Shown here: piece after piece, positions 8,760-17,398 of the stretch
Layout: every line of letters begins with the position of its first letter
How positions within the stretch are numbered: position 1 is the stretch's first letter
NCBI GenBank assembly: GCA_016712225.1
Contig: JADJRL010000003.1
Span: 3,113,501 to 3,177,500, forward strand
Source: Candidatus Defluviibacterium haderslevense
Lineage (GTDB): Bacteria; Bacteroidota; Bacteroidia; Chitinophagales; Saprospiraceae
Reading direction: 5' to 3'
DNA length: 64,000 nt
Made by a program: the position numbers and the translations under genes
Notes under the pieces: model-generated
Databases searched by the model: none
Seen by the model: only the letters and a program-made list of their open reading frames with translations
Told to the model about the DNA's origin: nothing

Positions 8760-10523
8760 ATGAAATTCTTATCAAATAATATAATTAATATATATGTATA
8801 TTTCATAATATCAGCCTCTATGGTCTTAATTCAATGTCGCAAAGACATTGATACCACTGATCAAAATACGTCTATTCCACTATTGGTTTCTGGAGGTGTA
8901 TATGGTGTTGTCACCAATGAATTAGGAGTTCCAGAATCGGAAGTCTCTGTAAGTCACAATGGAACAACCATAAAATCAGATAAAAACGGGATCTTTATAC
9001 TCAAAGACCAATTGTTAAACAAAGCTGGTGCACAAATCAAATTCGAGAAAAAAGGATATTACATCATTAATAAAAGTGTTATTCCAATTAAGGATAAATT
9101 GGTGTCAACAAGAGTCCAGCTAGTACCTAGAAAAGTAATCAAAGTTATCAATTCTAATACAGGAGGGATTGTTGCTACAAATGGTACAGCCCAAGTGAGC
9201 TTTCAACCGAGTAGTATTATTGATGCTGCGGGAAATATTTACAATGGTATTGTTAATGTATATGCTTATTGGATGGATCCTTCTAAAGAAAGTACTTTTA
9301 TGGAAATGCCAGGAAATCTTACGGGCAGAGATCTTAAAGGCAAAGAAGTGATTTTGCAAACTTTGGGCATGATGGCAGTGGAACTTGAAGATCCAGCAGG
9401 AAATCAATTAAACATTGCTAAAGACAAAACTGCAGAACTAAAAATACCCATTCCCGCTAGCCTCGATTCAAAAGCTAAAACTACCATTCCGATGTGGTAT
9501 TATGATGCCACAAAAGGAGGATGGATCGAAGAAGGAATTTCTACAAGAGTAGGACAGTTTTATGTAGCGAATGTAGCCCATTTTACATTTTGGAATTGGG
9601 ATTTTAGTTTTCCTTCAGTCAGTCTAAAATTTAGAATAGTTGATTTATTGAATAAGCCTATTGGGCAAGTTAATTTAAATGTTGTGGATGATCTCACAGG
9701 ACAACACGGAAGTGGAGCGACCAATCTCGATGGAACTTTTGAAGGAAAAATTCCAGTTTCAAGTAATTTTACTTTGACAGTAAGTGATCCAAATTGTTTT
9801 ATACCTTTAACATATAAGTTTTCTTCAGGTACTTCAGACATAAATCTAGGAGATATAAACCTAAATATTACCTCAAAGCATATCTTTGGTAAAATAGTAG
9901 ATTGTAATAAAATGTTTATTGCCAATGGTTATGTTCAAATTTGGTTTGTTAATTCAAAGTACAATCTTTTTTTTCCTATTGATGCTACGGGAACTTTTGA
10001 TTTTAATGTTGCAAATTGCTCTCTAGACGATCTTAATTATAAAGTTGTAGATATAGATCATCAAAAAGAATCTCCAAATGGAATTATTTTGTCTCAAGGT
10101 CCAAATGAGAATGATTTAGGAAATGTATTAGCATGTAATGAATTAGAATCCTATTTTATTTTGAATGTTGACGGTAAATTGGATGATCAACGTTATTATG
10201 TCATTCAAAAGAATTATGATTCTAATAAAAGAATTGTAATAATAGGAGAAAGTCCAGATTCAACATTTAATGATACTTTGTTGATCGACATTCCTTTGTT
10301 TTCAACTGGTGCAGCAAGCCCGACAATATTTCATTATTTTGGAGGGAAAAATGGTAATATATTTTATTGCAAAGCAAATTGTCAAAGCATCAATGCTACA
10401 ATTACTGAATTTGGAAATATTGGCCAGTCTATAAAAGGTAATTTTTTAGGGCAAATTGTGAATAATAAAAATTCAAAGCTCGTGAATATAGATGGATCTT
10501 TTAAGGTTAAACGAGAATATTAG
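8760..10523 (+). CDS. Lipoprotein with carboxypeptidase-regulatory-like domain
   Basis: A 587-residue protein beginning with a hydrophobic segment and a lipobox-like VLIQC (Cys about residue 26), so it is probably a lipoprotein. Residues about 48-120 form a carboxypeptidase-regulatory-like beta-sandwich (VYGVVTNELGVPESEVSVSH, KSDKNGIFILK). A second such unit follows about 285-355 (FRIVDLLNKPIGQVNLNVVD). A middle part resembles domains that check PEGA/Ig-like folds with MWYYDATKGGWIEEG (about 247-261). No enzyme motif is visible. It is followed 20 bp later by an ECF sigma gene, so it may be the surface sensor or a target of that regulator. The two-domain Ig-like layout is common in Bacteroidota surface lipoproteins. 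Confidence 0.75.
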   Translation: MKFLSNNIINIYVYFIISASMVLIQCRKDIDTTDQNTSIPLLVSGGVYGVVTNELGVPESEVSVSHNGTTIKSDKNGIFILKDQLLNKAGAQIKFEKKGYYIINKSVIPIKDKLVSTRVQLVPRKVIKVINSNTGGIVATNGTAQVSFQPSSIIDAAGNIYNGIVNVYAYWMDPSKESTFMEMPGNLTGRDLKGKEVILQTLGMMAVELEDPAGNQLNIAKDKTAELKIPIPASLDSKAKTTIPMWYYDATKGGWIEEGISTRVGQFYVANVAHFTFWNWDFSFPSVSLKFRIVDLLNKPIGQVNLNVVDDLTGQHGSGATNLDGTFEGKIPVSSNFTLTVSDPNCFIPLTYKFSSGTSDINLGDINLNITSKHIFGKIVDCNKMFIANGYVQIWFVNSKYNLFFPIDATGTFDFNVANCSLDDLNYKVVDIDHQKESPNGIILSQGPNENDLGNVLACNELESYFILNVDGKLDDQRYYVIQKNYDSNKRIVIIGESPDSTFNDTLLIDIPLFSTGAASPTIFHYFGGKNGNIFYCKANCQSINATITEFGNIGQSIKGNFLGQIVNNKNSKLVNIDGSFKVKREY

Positions 10524-10543
10524 CAAGACTGATACTAGTTATT

Positions 10544-11104
10544 TTGGAACAACAACAATTGATCGAATTATGCTTGCGGAATGATCGCAAGGCGCAGAAA
10601 GAACTGGTGCAAAACTATGCACCAGTTCTTCTTACTGTAGCCCGCAGGTATAGTTATTCGGCCATTGAACCTGAAGATATTCTTCAAGATAGTTTCATTC
10701 AAATTTTTACACACTTAAATCAATTCGATGCGCAACGCGGTAAAATATTCACATGGATGAGACAGATCGTAATCAACACCGCATTAAAACATTTTAGGTC
10801 TGAAAAAAATAAAATCAATGGTACGGTAATGATTGAAGACCTCCACGAAAATGCACATGGTTCTGAGTCTGATTTTTCTGATACTATTGACGCAGAACAT
10901 TGGATCGAATGGATTAATAAATTACCTCAACCATATCGTCAAATATTTAATTTAGCTGCAATAGATGGTTATTCGCACGAAGAAATCGCTAAGCTTTTGA
11001 ATATCGAAGTGGTAACTTCAAGATCTTATTTACATCGTGCGAGAAAATTATTATTATCTATGATCCAACAAAATAAACAATTAGAACATGGAAAGCGAAT
11101 TTGA
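10544..11104 (+). CDS. ECF-type RNA polymerase sigma-70 factor with TTG start
   Basis: A 186-residue ECF sigma factor. Region 2 is at about 22-90 (DILQDSFIQIFTHL, GKIFTWMRQIVINTALKHFR) and region 4 at about 125-180 (LPQPYRQIFNLAAIDGYSHE, EEIAKLL, SRSYLHRARKLLL). The frame has no ATG between the preceding in-frame stop and the conserved N-terminus, so TTG at 10544 is the best start, 20 bp after the upstream lipoprotein. Codons about 19-29 contain a perfect 13-bp hairpin (10599-10630). The 3' end overlaps the next gene by 17 bp, a sign of coupled translation. The neighbouring membrane protein is the likely anti-sigma or sensor. Confidence 0.9.
   Translation: MEQQQLIELCLRNDRKAQKELVQNYAPVLLTVARRYSYSAIEPEDILQDSFIQIFTHLNQFDAQRGKIFTWMRQIVINTALKHFRSEKNKINGTVMIEDLHENAHGSESDFSDTIDAEHWIEWINKLPQPYRQIFNLAAIDGYSHEEIAKLLNIEVVTSRSYLHRARKLLLSMIQQNKQLEHGKRI
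10599..10630 (+). promoter_or_regulatory. Perfect 13-bp hairpin inside the ECF sigma coding start
   Basis: AAGAACTGGTGCA (10599-10611), a 6-nt loop AAACTA and TGCACCAGTTCTT (10618-10630) are exactly complementary. It lies 55 nt into a gene that already uses a weak TTG start. No T-run follows that would make it a classical terminator. Confidence 0.6.
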
Positions 11105-12830
11105 TCGAAATCTCCAACATAAATTATTAAAGCATACTTCAAATATGGATGTGGATGCTTTTTGGGATCGGTTAGAACCTAAATTACCACGTGATAGATC
11201 ACGACCTAAGTTTATTATTTTTTTTATATTCTTTATCGGTTGCCTATGTGCAGCTTTATTTGCATGGCATTTATTCTTAAACCAAAAGTTTCATCAAACC
11301 CTCTTATCAACACTTGAGATAAAGGAAACAACCACAATAATTCAACAACCACAACATATTTTAAATCAAATTGAAGGTGTATTAAATGCAAATAATGTAG
11401 TTCAAACAGATTATTCAAATTCTACTTTGACTAAAAACAAGTTGGATCAGATTCAATCAGGTTCTCATGATTTGTCATCTAATTTAATTACTTCTGATGT
11501 TAATAGATCCAACATAAACCAAGGAATTCAACAACATAACGGTGAAAGTCGAGATGATGAAAAAAAGATGGATGTTTTGGAAAATATTAATAAAATTAGC
11601 AATGTTAAACAATTAAAGAAAGTACATTCGGAATTGAATTCACCATTACAAAAAAGCATTAAAATTCAAAACGCATTAGCCGGTCCCAAATACATTTCAT
11701 TAAACAAAAATCCGTCTATTAACAGTCATTCAAAAGTACCTCATAAAATTCAACATTCAGTTGGTGTCATTGAATCTCAAGATGAAAATAATTTAACAAA
11801 AAATGCAGTTTCATTTGAGGAAGTCAATCATGGAATACAAAGTAGAAATGTGGTGGAGAATAATGTAAATTTAAATTCAAATAAAATTCCAGTAAGTGAT
11901 AGTACCAATTTACAGGACCAAATTTTATACAGTAACCAACAAAATTATGTACCTGAAATCAATCCTAATGTAAAACCAACTTCATTAGAATTGTTACCGA
12001 TTATTTTACATTTATTTCCAATTGAAGACCCTAAGTTGGATCTGTTTGTTTTACCAATAATAAACACTGAATTGAGCTCAGTTATAGATCGCGTTCATAA
12101 GGATAACTTTCATGTTTCATTAATGCCATATATCGGTTTTGGTGGTTTTGATAAACATTTAAAGAACTCTGTACCTAATGATACCCTCCAAAATTATGTT
12201 TGGGTGAGAAATCAGGCTGAGTCAAACCTAGAAGAATGGAATTTTGGTTTTGATCTTAATTTAAGCTATAAAAAATTTGGTGTATTGACAGGCCTAAATT
12301 ACCTAGAGCGAAATGAGAAATTTGAATATCATATTCAACAAGACCTCAATACATTTGGATTAACCAGTATTCGTAGAGAAATTGTCCAAGATACTTTGGA
12401 AATTATTGATACCATATCAGGAATCGGATGGTATGGATCTAATGGAATTAGGAATATTATAAACTATAACAAGATTCGACAATGGAACATTCCAATGGGT
12501 ATATTTTATCAAACAACCATTAATTCAATTAATATACATCTTGGTTTTGGTGGATTGATCTCACTAAGTAATGAAATATATGGTAAATCTATAGATTCTC
12601 ATTTGAATGTTGCGAAATGGAATCAATCTACCGATTTATCTTACAAAAAGAATTTAGGTGTGGGCTGGTATGGAGATATGGGTTGCGGATATCGTTTAAA
12701 TAGAAGAATGGCGATTTCAACAAGTATTCGCATACAGTCTTTCCCAAAAAATTATTTATCAGGGCCCCTGAGTTTACGATATTTATCAATTATGGGTAGA
12801 ACTGGATTGACCATAAGCTTGAATCGCTAA
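11088..12830 (+). CDS. Membrane-anchored protein with C-terminal outer-membrane-type beta-barrel, partner of ECF sigma
   Basis: A 580-residue protein with three parts. Residues 1-40 are a short cytoplasmic N-terminus (contains DVDAFWDRLEPKLP). Residues 41-64 are a single strongly hydrophobic span. Residues about 70-320 are a low-complexity stretch rich in N, Q and S. From about residue 340 to the end come amphipathic beta strands with Y/W/G alternation (FHVSLMPYIGFGGF ... MGRTGLTISLNR), like the small outer-membrane barrels of Bacteroidota. It overlaps the sigma gene by 17 bp, the usual place of an anti-sigma factor; the short cytoplasmic N-terminus could bind sigma, but I see no known anti-sigma motif. 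The linker is long enough to cross the periplasm. Confidence 0.7.
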   Translation: MESEFDRNLQHKLLKHTSNMDVDAFWDRLEPKLPRDRSRPKFIIFFIFFIGCLCAALFAWHLFLNQKFHQTLLSTLEIKETTTIIQQPQHILNQIEGVLNANNVVQTDYSNSTLTKNKLDQIQSGSHDLSSNLITSDVNRSNINQGIQQHNGESRDDEKKMDVLENINKISNVKQLKKVHSELNSPLQKSIKIQNALAGPKYISLNKNPSINSHSKVPHKIQHSVGVIESQDENNLTKNAVSFEEVNHGIQSRNVVENNVNLNSNKIPVSDSTNLQDQILYSNQQNYVPEINPNVKPTSLELLPIILHLFPIEDPKLDLFVLPIINTELSSVIDRVHKDNFHVSLMPYIGFGGFDKHLKNSVPNDTLQNYVWVRNQAESNLEEWNFGFDLNLSYKKFGVLTGLNYLERNEKFEYHIQQDLNTFGLTSIRREIVQDTLEIIDTISGIGWYGSNGIRNIINYNKIRQWNIPMGIFYQTTINSINIHLGFGGLISLSNEIYGKSIDSHLNVAKWNQSTDLSYKKNLGVGWYGDMGCGYRLNRRMAISTSIRIQSFPKNYLSGPLSLRYLSIMGRTGLTISLNR

Positions 12831-12925
12831 AGTTTAATTATAAAATAAGAATTGTAAATAGCCGACTTTACTTTAAAGATTCCATTGGAACCATTGAAAA
12901 TTTCAATTATTTTCAATTAATCAAC

Positions 12926-12943
12926 ACAAATAGCTATATTTGT
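12926..12943 (+). promoter_or_regulatory. Dyad overlapping the -7 box of the CHRD gene
   Basis: ACAAATA (12926-12932), spacer GCTA and TATTTGT (12937-12943) form a perfect 7-bp-arm dyad. Its right half overlaps TATATTTG (12935-12942), a TAnnTTTG promoter box 34 bp before the ATG at 12977. This is a plausible operator-on-promoter arrangement. Confidence 0.45.
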
Positions 12944-12976
12944 TCCCTTACAAATGAGTATTTAGCGACCAAAAAA

Positions 12977-14773
12977 ATGATGATGAAAAAATTATTCCTA
13001 AGCTTTATTTATACGCTTTTTATAGTTTTCTTAGTGCCTACTATTGCTAAATCAGGCAATGGGCAAATGATGTTTGTGTGTACATTAACTCCTGACGAAG
13101 TTGTACCTCCCGCTTCAAGTGTAGCACAGGGACTGGTTACCATTATGTTTGCTGAAGATCAAAAACGGATGTTGATTCATGGACTATTTAAAGATCTTTC
13201 CGATTCAATAACTAGTGTCAAGCTGTTTGTGGGTAATCCTGATGAAAATGGGACCGTTCTGTTAGATTTCACACCTTTTGTACATGGGAATAAATTAACT
13301 GGAAATGCCGATGTGCCTAAAGATTTTTATGAGTTAGCGAATCTTTTTCAAATTTATATTCAAGTTGATACCAAGTCGAATCCAAATGGTGAAATCAGAG
13401 GGCTGTTTTATTTATTTAGTGAATATATGTTTTCAGTGGTTGCCTCAGGAGATCAGGTAGTACCTAAAGTAAATTCTGGTGGTGTAGGAATTGGTACTGT
13501 CCGAATATCTTTACCTCTGAGTTCCTTGGAATATGAAATTTCTGCATTCAGTTTATCAGGAAGGGTTAAAAGTGCTTCTATCCATATAGGGTCAGAAACT
13601 GAAAATGGCCCATTATTGGTTGAATTAGGAGCTGACGATATCTTGAAAGGTAAAACAGATAGTATTGAACTCGTTCAGCAAATATTCGATGCTGCCTTCT
13701 TGGATCAGGCTTATATCATTATCGTTACAGCAAATAATCCAAATGGTGAAATTCGAGGCAAATTGAAGTTTAGTGATTTTATTGAAGCCTCTGCATTGTT
13801 ACAGGGAGAACAAGTTGTACCTCCTGTGAATGCCTTTGGCAAAGCCTATGCCTATGCTTATTTGAATTTTCCAAGGCAAGATACCTTGACTTTTGAATTA
13901 CAGTACACGGGATTTGGCCCTATTGAAGCAAGAATTAGTAATGGTGAAGTCGGATTTAATGGTATTAAAATGGCAACATTAAAAGAAACTTCTTCAGGCA
14001 AGTATACGGGTAAAATCCCTTTAAATAAAAGTCAATTAACTGCTTTTTTAAAAGATGAATTGTATTTTGAGATGACATCTGCGACTAACCCAAATGGTGA
14101 AATCAGAGGGCAATTAATCAATAATTTGTATCATTCCTTTGCGTTTGATATGTGTAGTCAGCAAGAAGTTTCGTTCACAACTTCAAAAGCCTATGGAGCT
14201 GCATTTTTAGCAGTCAATAAGTCCAAAACAGAAATGATCTATAGTATGTTGGTGGACAGTTTGAAGGCCGCAGATGTTACTTCTGTTAAGATGTATCGGG
14301 GATTGGTTGGAACTCAAGGTCCAGCATTTTTTGATATGCCGGTTCCGGATCCATATTTATTTGAGTTTGTAAATATAGACGCTCCAATAGCAGCTAATAT
14401 CTTGAATGACTTAGCTTATGTAAATATCAAAACCAAATCTAGAGTTATTGGTGAGATCAGAGGACAGGTGCGTAAATTATTAACCTGTGATTTTAATGTA
14501 TCTACATCAACACCCAAAATCAATGATTTTTTTATGACTAGTTTTTTAAATGAGGATCAGTTGGTTTTGGATATTTTTAGTGATCAAAACTCAGATATCC
14601 ATTTTTCAATGCTTGATCATTCAGGAAGAAAAATGAATTCATGGGTTCAAAAATTACAAGCTGGTACGAATCGAATCTATAAAAATATAGACCAAATACC
14701 AGGTGGATTCTATATTCTCAATGCCACTTATAATGGTGCTACGTACACTAATCTTAAAATAGTAAAGCCATAG
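12977..14773 (+). CDS. Four-CHRD-domain protein with T9SS C-terminal sorting domain
   Basis: A 598-residue exported protein. A signal peptide (MMMKKLFLSFIYTLFIVFLV, cut before NGQ) is followed by four tandem CHRD domains, about 30-146, 150-266, 272-386 and 390-500. Each opens with an E/Q-V-V-P-P-like or equivalent strand, and the first three close with NPNGEIRG; the fourth closes with VIGEIRG. CHRD is the domain named after chordin; in bacteria its ligand is not known. The last 85 residues (SGRKMNSWVQKLQAG ... GGFYILNATYNG ... LKIVKP) are a type IX secretion sorting domain, so the protein should be cell-surface attached or released. It is followed by the TPR-HupE pair. Confidence 0.87.
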   Translation: MMMKKLFLSFIYTLFIVFLVPTIAKSGNGQMMFVCTLTPDEVVPPASSVAQGLVTIMFAEDQKRMLIHGLFKDLSDSITSVKLFVGNPDENGTVLLDFTPFVHGNKLTGNADVPKDFYELANLFQIYIQVDTKSNPNGEIRGLFYLFSEYMFSVVASGDQVVPKVNSGGVGIGTVRISLPLSSLEYEISAFSLSGRVKSASIHIGSETENGPLLVELGADDILKGKTDSIELVQQIFDAAFLDQAYIIIVTANNPNGEIRGKLKFSDFIEASALLQGEQVVPPVNAFGKAYAYAYLNFPRQDTLTFELQYTGFGPIEARISNGEVGFNGIKMATLKETSSGKYTGKIPLNKSQLTAFLKDELYFEMTSATNPNGEIRGQLINNLYHSFAFDMCSQQEVSFTTSKAYGAAFLAVNKSKTEMIYSMLVDSLKAADVTSVKMYRGLVGTQGPAFFDMPVPDPYLFEFVNIDAPIAANILNDLAYVNIKTKSRVIGEIRGQVRKLLTCDFNVSTSTPKINDFFMTSFLNEDQLVLDIFSDQNSDIHFSMLDHSGRKMNSWVQKLQAGTNRIYKNIDQIPGGFYILNATYNGATYTNLKIVKP

Positions 14774-14926
14774 CATTAATCCATAAATTTTTGGTGTTAA
14801 AGATTAGTTCAAATAGATTCGTTTTATAAGTTAAGCTGGTGGTTAGTTATAGCGCATTTTTTAATTTCTTATGACTAAAGTGAATGAATTTCATTTTTTC
14901 TTAGTTCATTAAATCTGAATTTGCCT

Positions 14927-14967
14927 TTGTTTCGTATATAATGTTAAATGTAATCTAAACGAAACAA
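14927..14967 (+). promoter_or_regulatory. Hairpin whose 3' arm abuts the start codon of the TPR gene
   Basis: TTGTTTCGT (14927-14935) and ACGAAACAA (14959-14967) are perfect 9-bp arms separated by 23 nt. The right arm ends one base before the ATG at 14969 and covers the whole ribosome landing region. It could be a translational switch, or simply an operator. Confidence 0.45.
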
Positions 14968-14968
14968 T

Positions 14969-16297
14969 ATGAAAAAAGGAATTTACCGTTATACTTATCT
15001 GGTCTTGATTATCTCTTGTTCCAGTTTTGCTTTTTATATTTATAATAAGGGAAAAAATACTGTTCAATTACCCCAATTGAAAGACCGTAATGCTGAATTA
15101 TCACTTGCTGCTGATTGGCCCATTGTACAAAAAACTACTGCTCAGCTATTGACTGAAATAAAGAAAAAACCAGGGCAAAATAAATTTTATCTGGCATTGG
15201 CTAAAGAATATTTGCAGGAGGGTAGGGTTAGTGGAAATTTTTCATATTATAATGAAGCTTGTCTTGAACTCATAGACCATGTGCTTAAAAAGGAACCAAA
15301 AAATTTAGATGCCTTATGCCTAAAAGGAACCGTTCTCATGTCTCAACATAGATTTGAAGAGTGCAAACAATTGATGGAAGGAGTTGCTCTGGAAAATAGT
15401 TATAATGCTTATGTATTTGGATTATTAACTGATGCTCATCTGGAATTGGGAAATTATAGTGAAGCCATATTGATGGCAGACAAAATGGTTGGATTGAGAC
15501 CTGATCTTAGATCTTATTCGAGAATTTCTTATTTAAGAGAATTGCATGGCGATGTGCCAGGTGCAATAGAGGCTATTCAGTTAGCTATTACTGCTGGTTA
15601 TCCGGGGGGTGAAGAAACAGAATGGGCCAGAATGGTATTGGCTCATCTGTATGAAAATTCAGGTGATTTAGTTCGTGCTGAGGAACAGTATCGAATGGCT
15701 TTGGAAGAACGTCCTAATTATCCTTTTGCATTATCAGGACTTGGTAAAATTGCTAAAGCAAATGGAATATTAAATCAAGCTATTCAATATCAACTTGATG
15801 CCATCAAGATTATGGCAGATGCTTCATTTTTTGAGGAATTAGTTGAATTGTATGGTCTAAATCAACAACTTGATACAATGAATGAATATGCCCAACTAAC
15901 AATAAATTCACTAAAAAAAGATAATGACATTGCATATAAAGATCAGAAAATGGGACACTTCTCTGATCGTGAATTAGCGAAACTTTATTTGAGCATTAAA
16001 GATTTTAAAAATGCTCTTGAGTATAGTAAACGAGATTATGAACGTAGACCGATGAATATTGAATCTTGTGAATTATTAGCATGGTCCTATTATAATTTGG
16101 GTCAACTAGCAGAATTGAAACCTTTAATCGAAAAGGCTATGCGAACAAATTATAAAAACCCTGAATTTTTAGCCCGAATAGGAATTATGCAGAAAGCAAT
16201 AGGTAATCAGTCTTTGGGACTTGAACTCATAAAATCAGCATTTGCCAAAAAACCTTACTTGGACACTGAATTAGAAGCTGTTATTTGGATGTTATGA
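14969..16297 (+). CDS. Tetratricopeptide-repeat envelope protein
   Basis: A 442-residue protein with an N-terminal hydrophobic segment (residues 8-27) containing a lipobox-like LIISC, so it is either a lipoprotein or a signal-anchored periplasmic protein. The body is helical with recurrent TPR features: PKNLDALCLKGTVLMSQHRF, YVFGLLTDAHLELGNYSEAI, RAEEQYRMALEERPNYPFAL, GLGKIAKANGILNQAIQYQ and ESCELLAWSYYNLGQLAEL. TPRs give a protein-binding scaffold, not catalysis. It overlaps the HupE gene by 4 bp (ATGA), so the two are surely co-translated and probably work together. Confidence 0.85.
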   Translation: MKKGIYRYTYLVLIISCSSFAFYIYNKGKNTVQLPQLKDRNAELSLAADWPIVQKTTAQLLTEIKKKPGQNKFYLALAKEYLQEGRVSGNFSYYNEACLELIDHVLKKEPKNLDALCLKGTVLMSQHRFEECKQLMEGVALENSYNAYVFGLLTDAHLELGNYSEAILMADKMVGLRPDLRSYSRISYLRELHGDVPGAIEAIQLAITAGYPGGEETEWARMVLAHLYENSGDLVRAEEQYRMALEERPNYPFALSGLGKIAKANGILNQAIQYQLDAIKIMADASFFEELVELYGLNQQLDTMNEYAQLTINSLKKDNDIAYKDQKMGHFSDRELAKLYLSIKDFKNALEYSKRDYERRPMNIESCELLAWSYYNLGQLAELKPLIEKAMRTNYKNPEFLARIGIMQKAIGNQSLGLELIKSAFAKKPYLDTELEAVIWML

Positions 16298-16947
16298 ATA
16301 AATTAATTGGGTCTTTGATGATTCTTTTTTTTGGTTTGCCAATAATTGTTAATGCACACACCATTGATTATGAATTGGTCAATCTTTCAAGTGAAGATAT
16401 AGTTGGCCAATATTTGAGTTTAGGATTTACGCATATTATTCCCTTGGGCTTAGATCATATTTTGTTTGTGATCAGTTTGTTTTTATTAGGGAATAAATTA
16501 TCTAATATAATTTGGCAAGCTACCGCATTTACGGTAGCACATTCGATTACATTGGGATTGGCAATGTATGGTTATATAAAACCATTACCTGAAATTATTG
16601 AACCTATTATCGCTTTATCCATATTTTTTGTTGCCATTGAAAATATTATAGTTAAAGAGATTAAACCAAGTCGAATTGTTATTGTATTTCTATTTGGCTT
16701 GGTTCATGGTATGGGTTTTGCTAATGTTTTGGTTGATTTGGGCTTGCCCCAAAAAGACTATTTTTTGAGTTTGTTTAGTTTCAATTTGGGTGTTGAATTA
16801 GGTCAACTTGCCATTATACTAATATGTTGGTTGATTATTGGAAAATGGTTTTATCAAAAAACATGGTATCGACAAAGAATCATTGTCCCAATATCATGTA
16901 TTATTGCTATAATATCAATGTATTGGATTTATGAAAGAATGATTTGA
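16294..16947 (+). CDS. HupE/UreJ-family membrane permease
   Basis: A 217-residue protein with an N-terminal signal-like span (MNKLIGSLMILFFGLPIIVN, then AHTID) and about six further spans. The family signature is clear: GFTHIIPLGLDHILFVISLF, then TAFTVAHSITLGLA, then FGLVHGMGFA. The conserved histidines in H-x-x-P-x-G-x-D-H and the following VAHS/VHGMGFA helices are thought to bind Ni or Co in HupE/UreJ secondary permeases. I see no hydrogenase or urease genes nearby, so the metal role is from family knowledge only. The ATG at 16294 overlaps the TGA of the TPR gene; an in-frame ATG at 16285 is less likely. Confidence 0.88.
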   Translation: MNKLIGSLMILFFGLPIIVNAHTIDYELVNLSSEDIVGQYLSLGFTHIIPLGLDHILFVISLFLLGNKLSNIIWQATAFTVAHSITLGLAMYGYIKPLPEIIEPIIALSIFFVAIENIIVKEIKPSRIVIVFLFGLVHGMGFANVLVDLGLPQKDYFLSLFSFNLGVELGQLAIILICWLIIGKWFYQKTWYRQRIIVPISCIIAIISMYWIYERMI

Positions 16948-16986
16948 TATGTTATATTCATATTACAAATAAAATTTATAGATCAC

Positions 16987-17382
16987 TCACCAGGTTTCAT
17001 CTATTGCAATGGCTTCATTGATTAATTGCTGAATTGCACTTTCGTCTATTTCTTCTGCAGATTTATAAATTTTATAAAATACTTGTTTGTTCGTTCCATG
17101 GGTTAAATATTGATGTTTATCATGAAGTCGGTTGCCGTAACAAAATCCCAACATAACACCATGTTTGAATCCTCCCCATGGAATAGATGCAGGCCATATA
17201 AAACATACACGGCGTTTTAGATAAAAGTAGGGTACATTATAACATAATTTTTCTTTGTGTGTTAATGGCAATTTTTCAATTATAATTTGCCTCAATATTT
17301 CGGCAATTAAAGATTCTTCTGGTGGAAGATATTCCCAAAATTCCACTAAGGATTTGAATTGAATGCCATTTTGGAATGCCAT
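16987..17382 (-). CDS. DUF1801-family small protein
   Basis: A 131-residue soluble protein. The YdhG-like DUF1801 pattern is visible in PPEESLIAEILRQIIIEKLP, LCYNVPYFYLKRRVCFIWP and the central FKHGVMLGFCYGNRL. Function in the family is unsettled, with proposals of ligand or iron-chaperone-like binding. It lies 16 bp downstream of the MATE pump and likely shares its transcript. Confidence 0.75.
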   Translation of the reverse strand: MAFQNGIQFKSLVEFWEYLPPEESLIAEILRQIIIEKLPLTHKEKLCYNVPYFYLKRRVCFIWPASIPWGGFKHGVMLGFCYGNRLHDKHQYLTHGTNKQVFYKIYKSAEEIDESAIQQLINEAIAIDETW

Positions 17383-17398
17383 AAATTGGAATTGTTGA

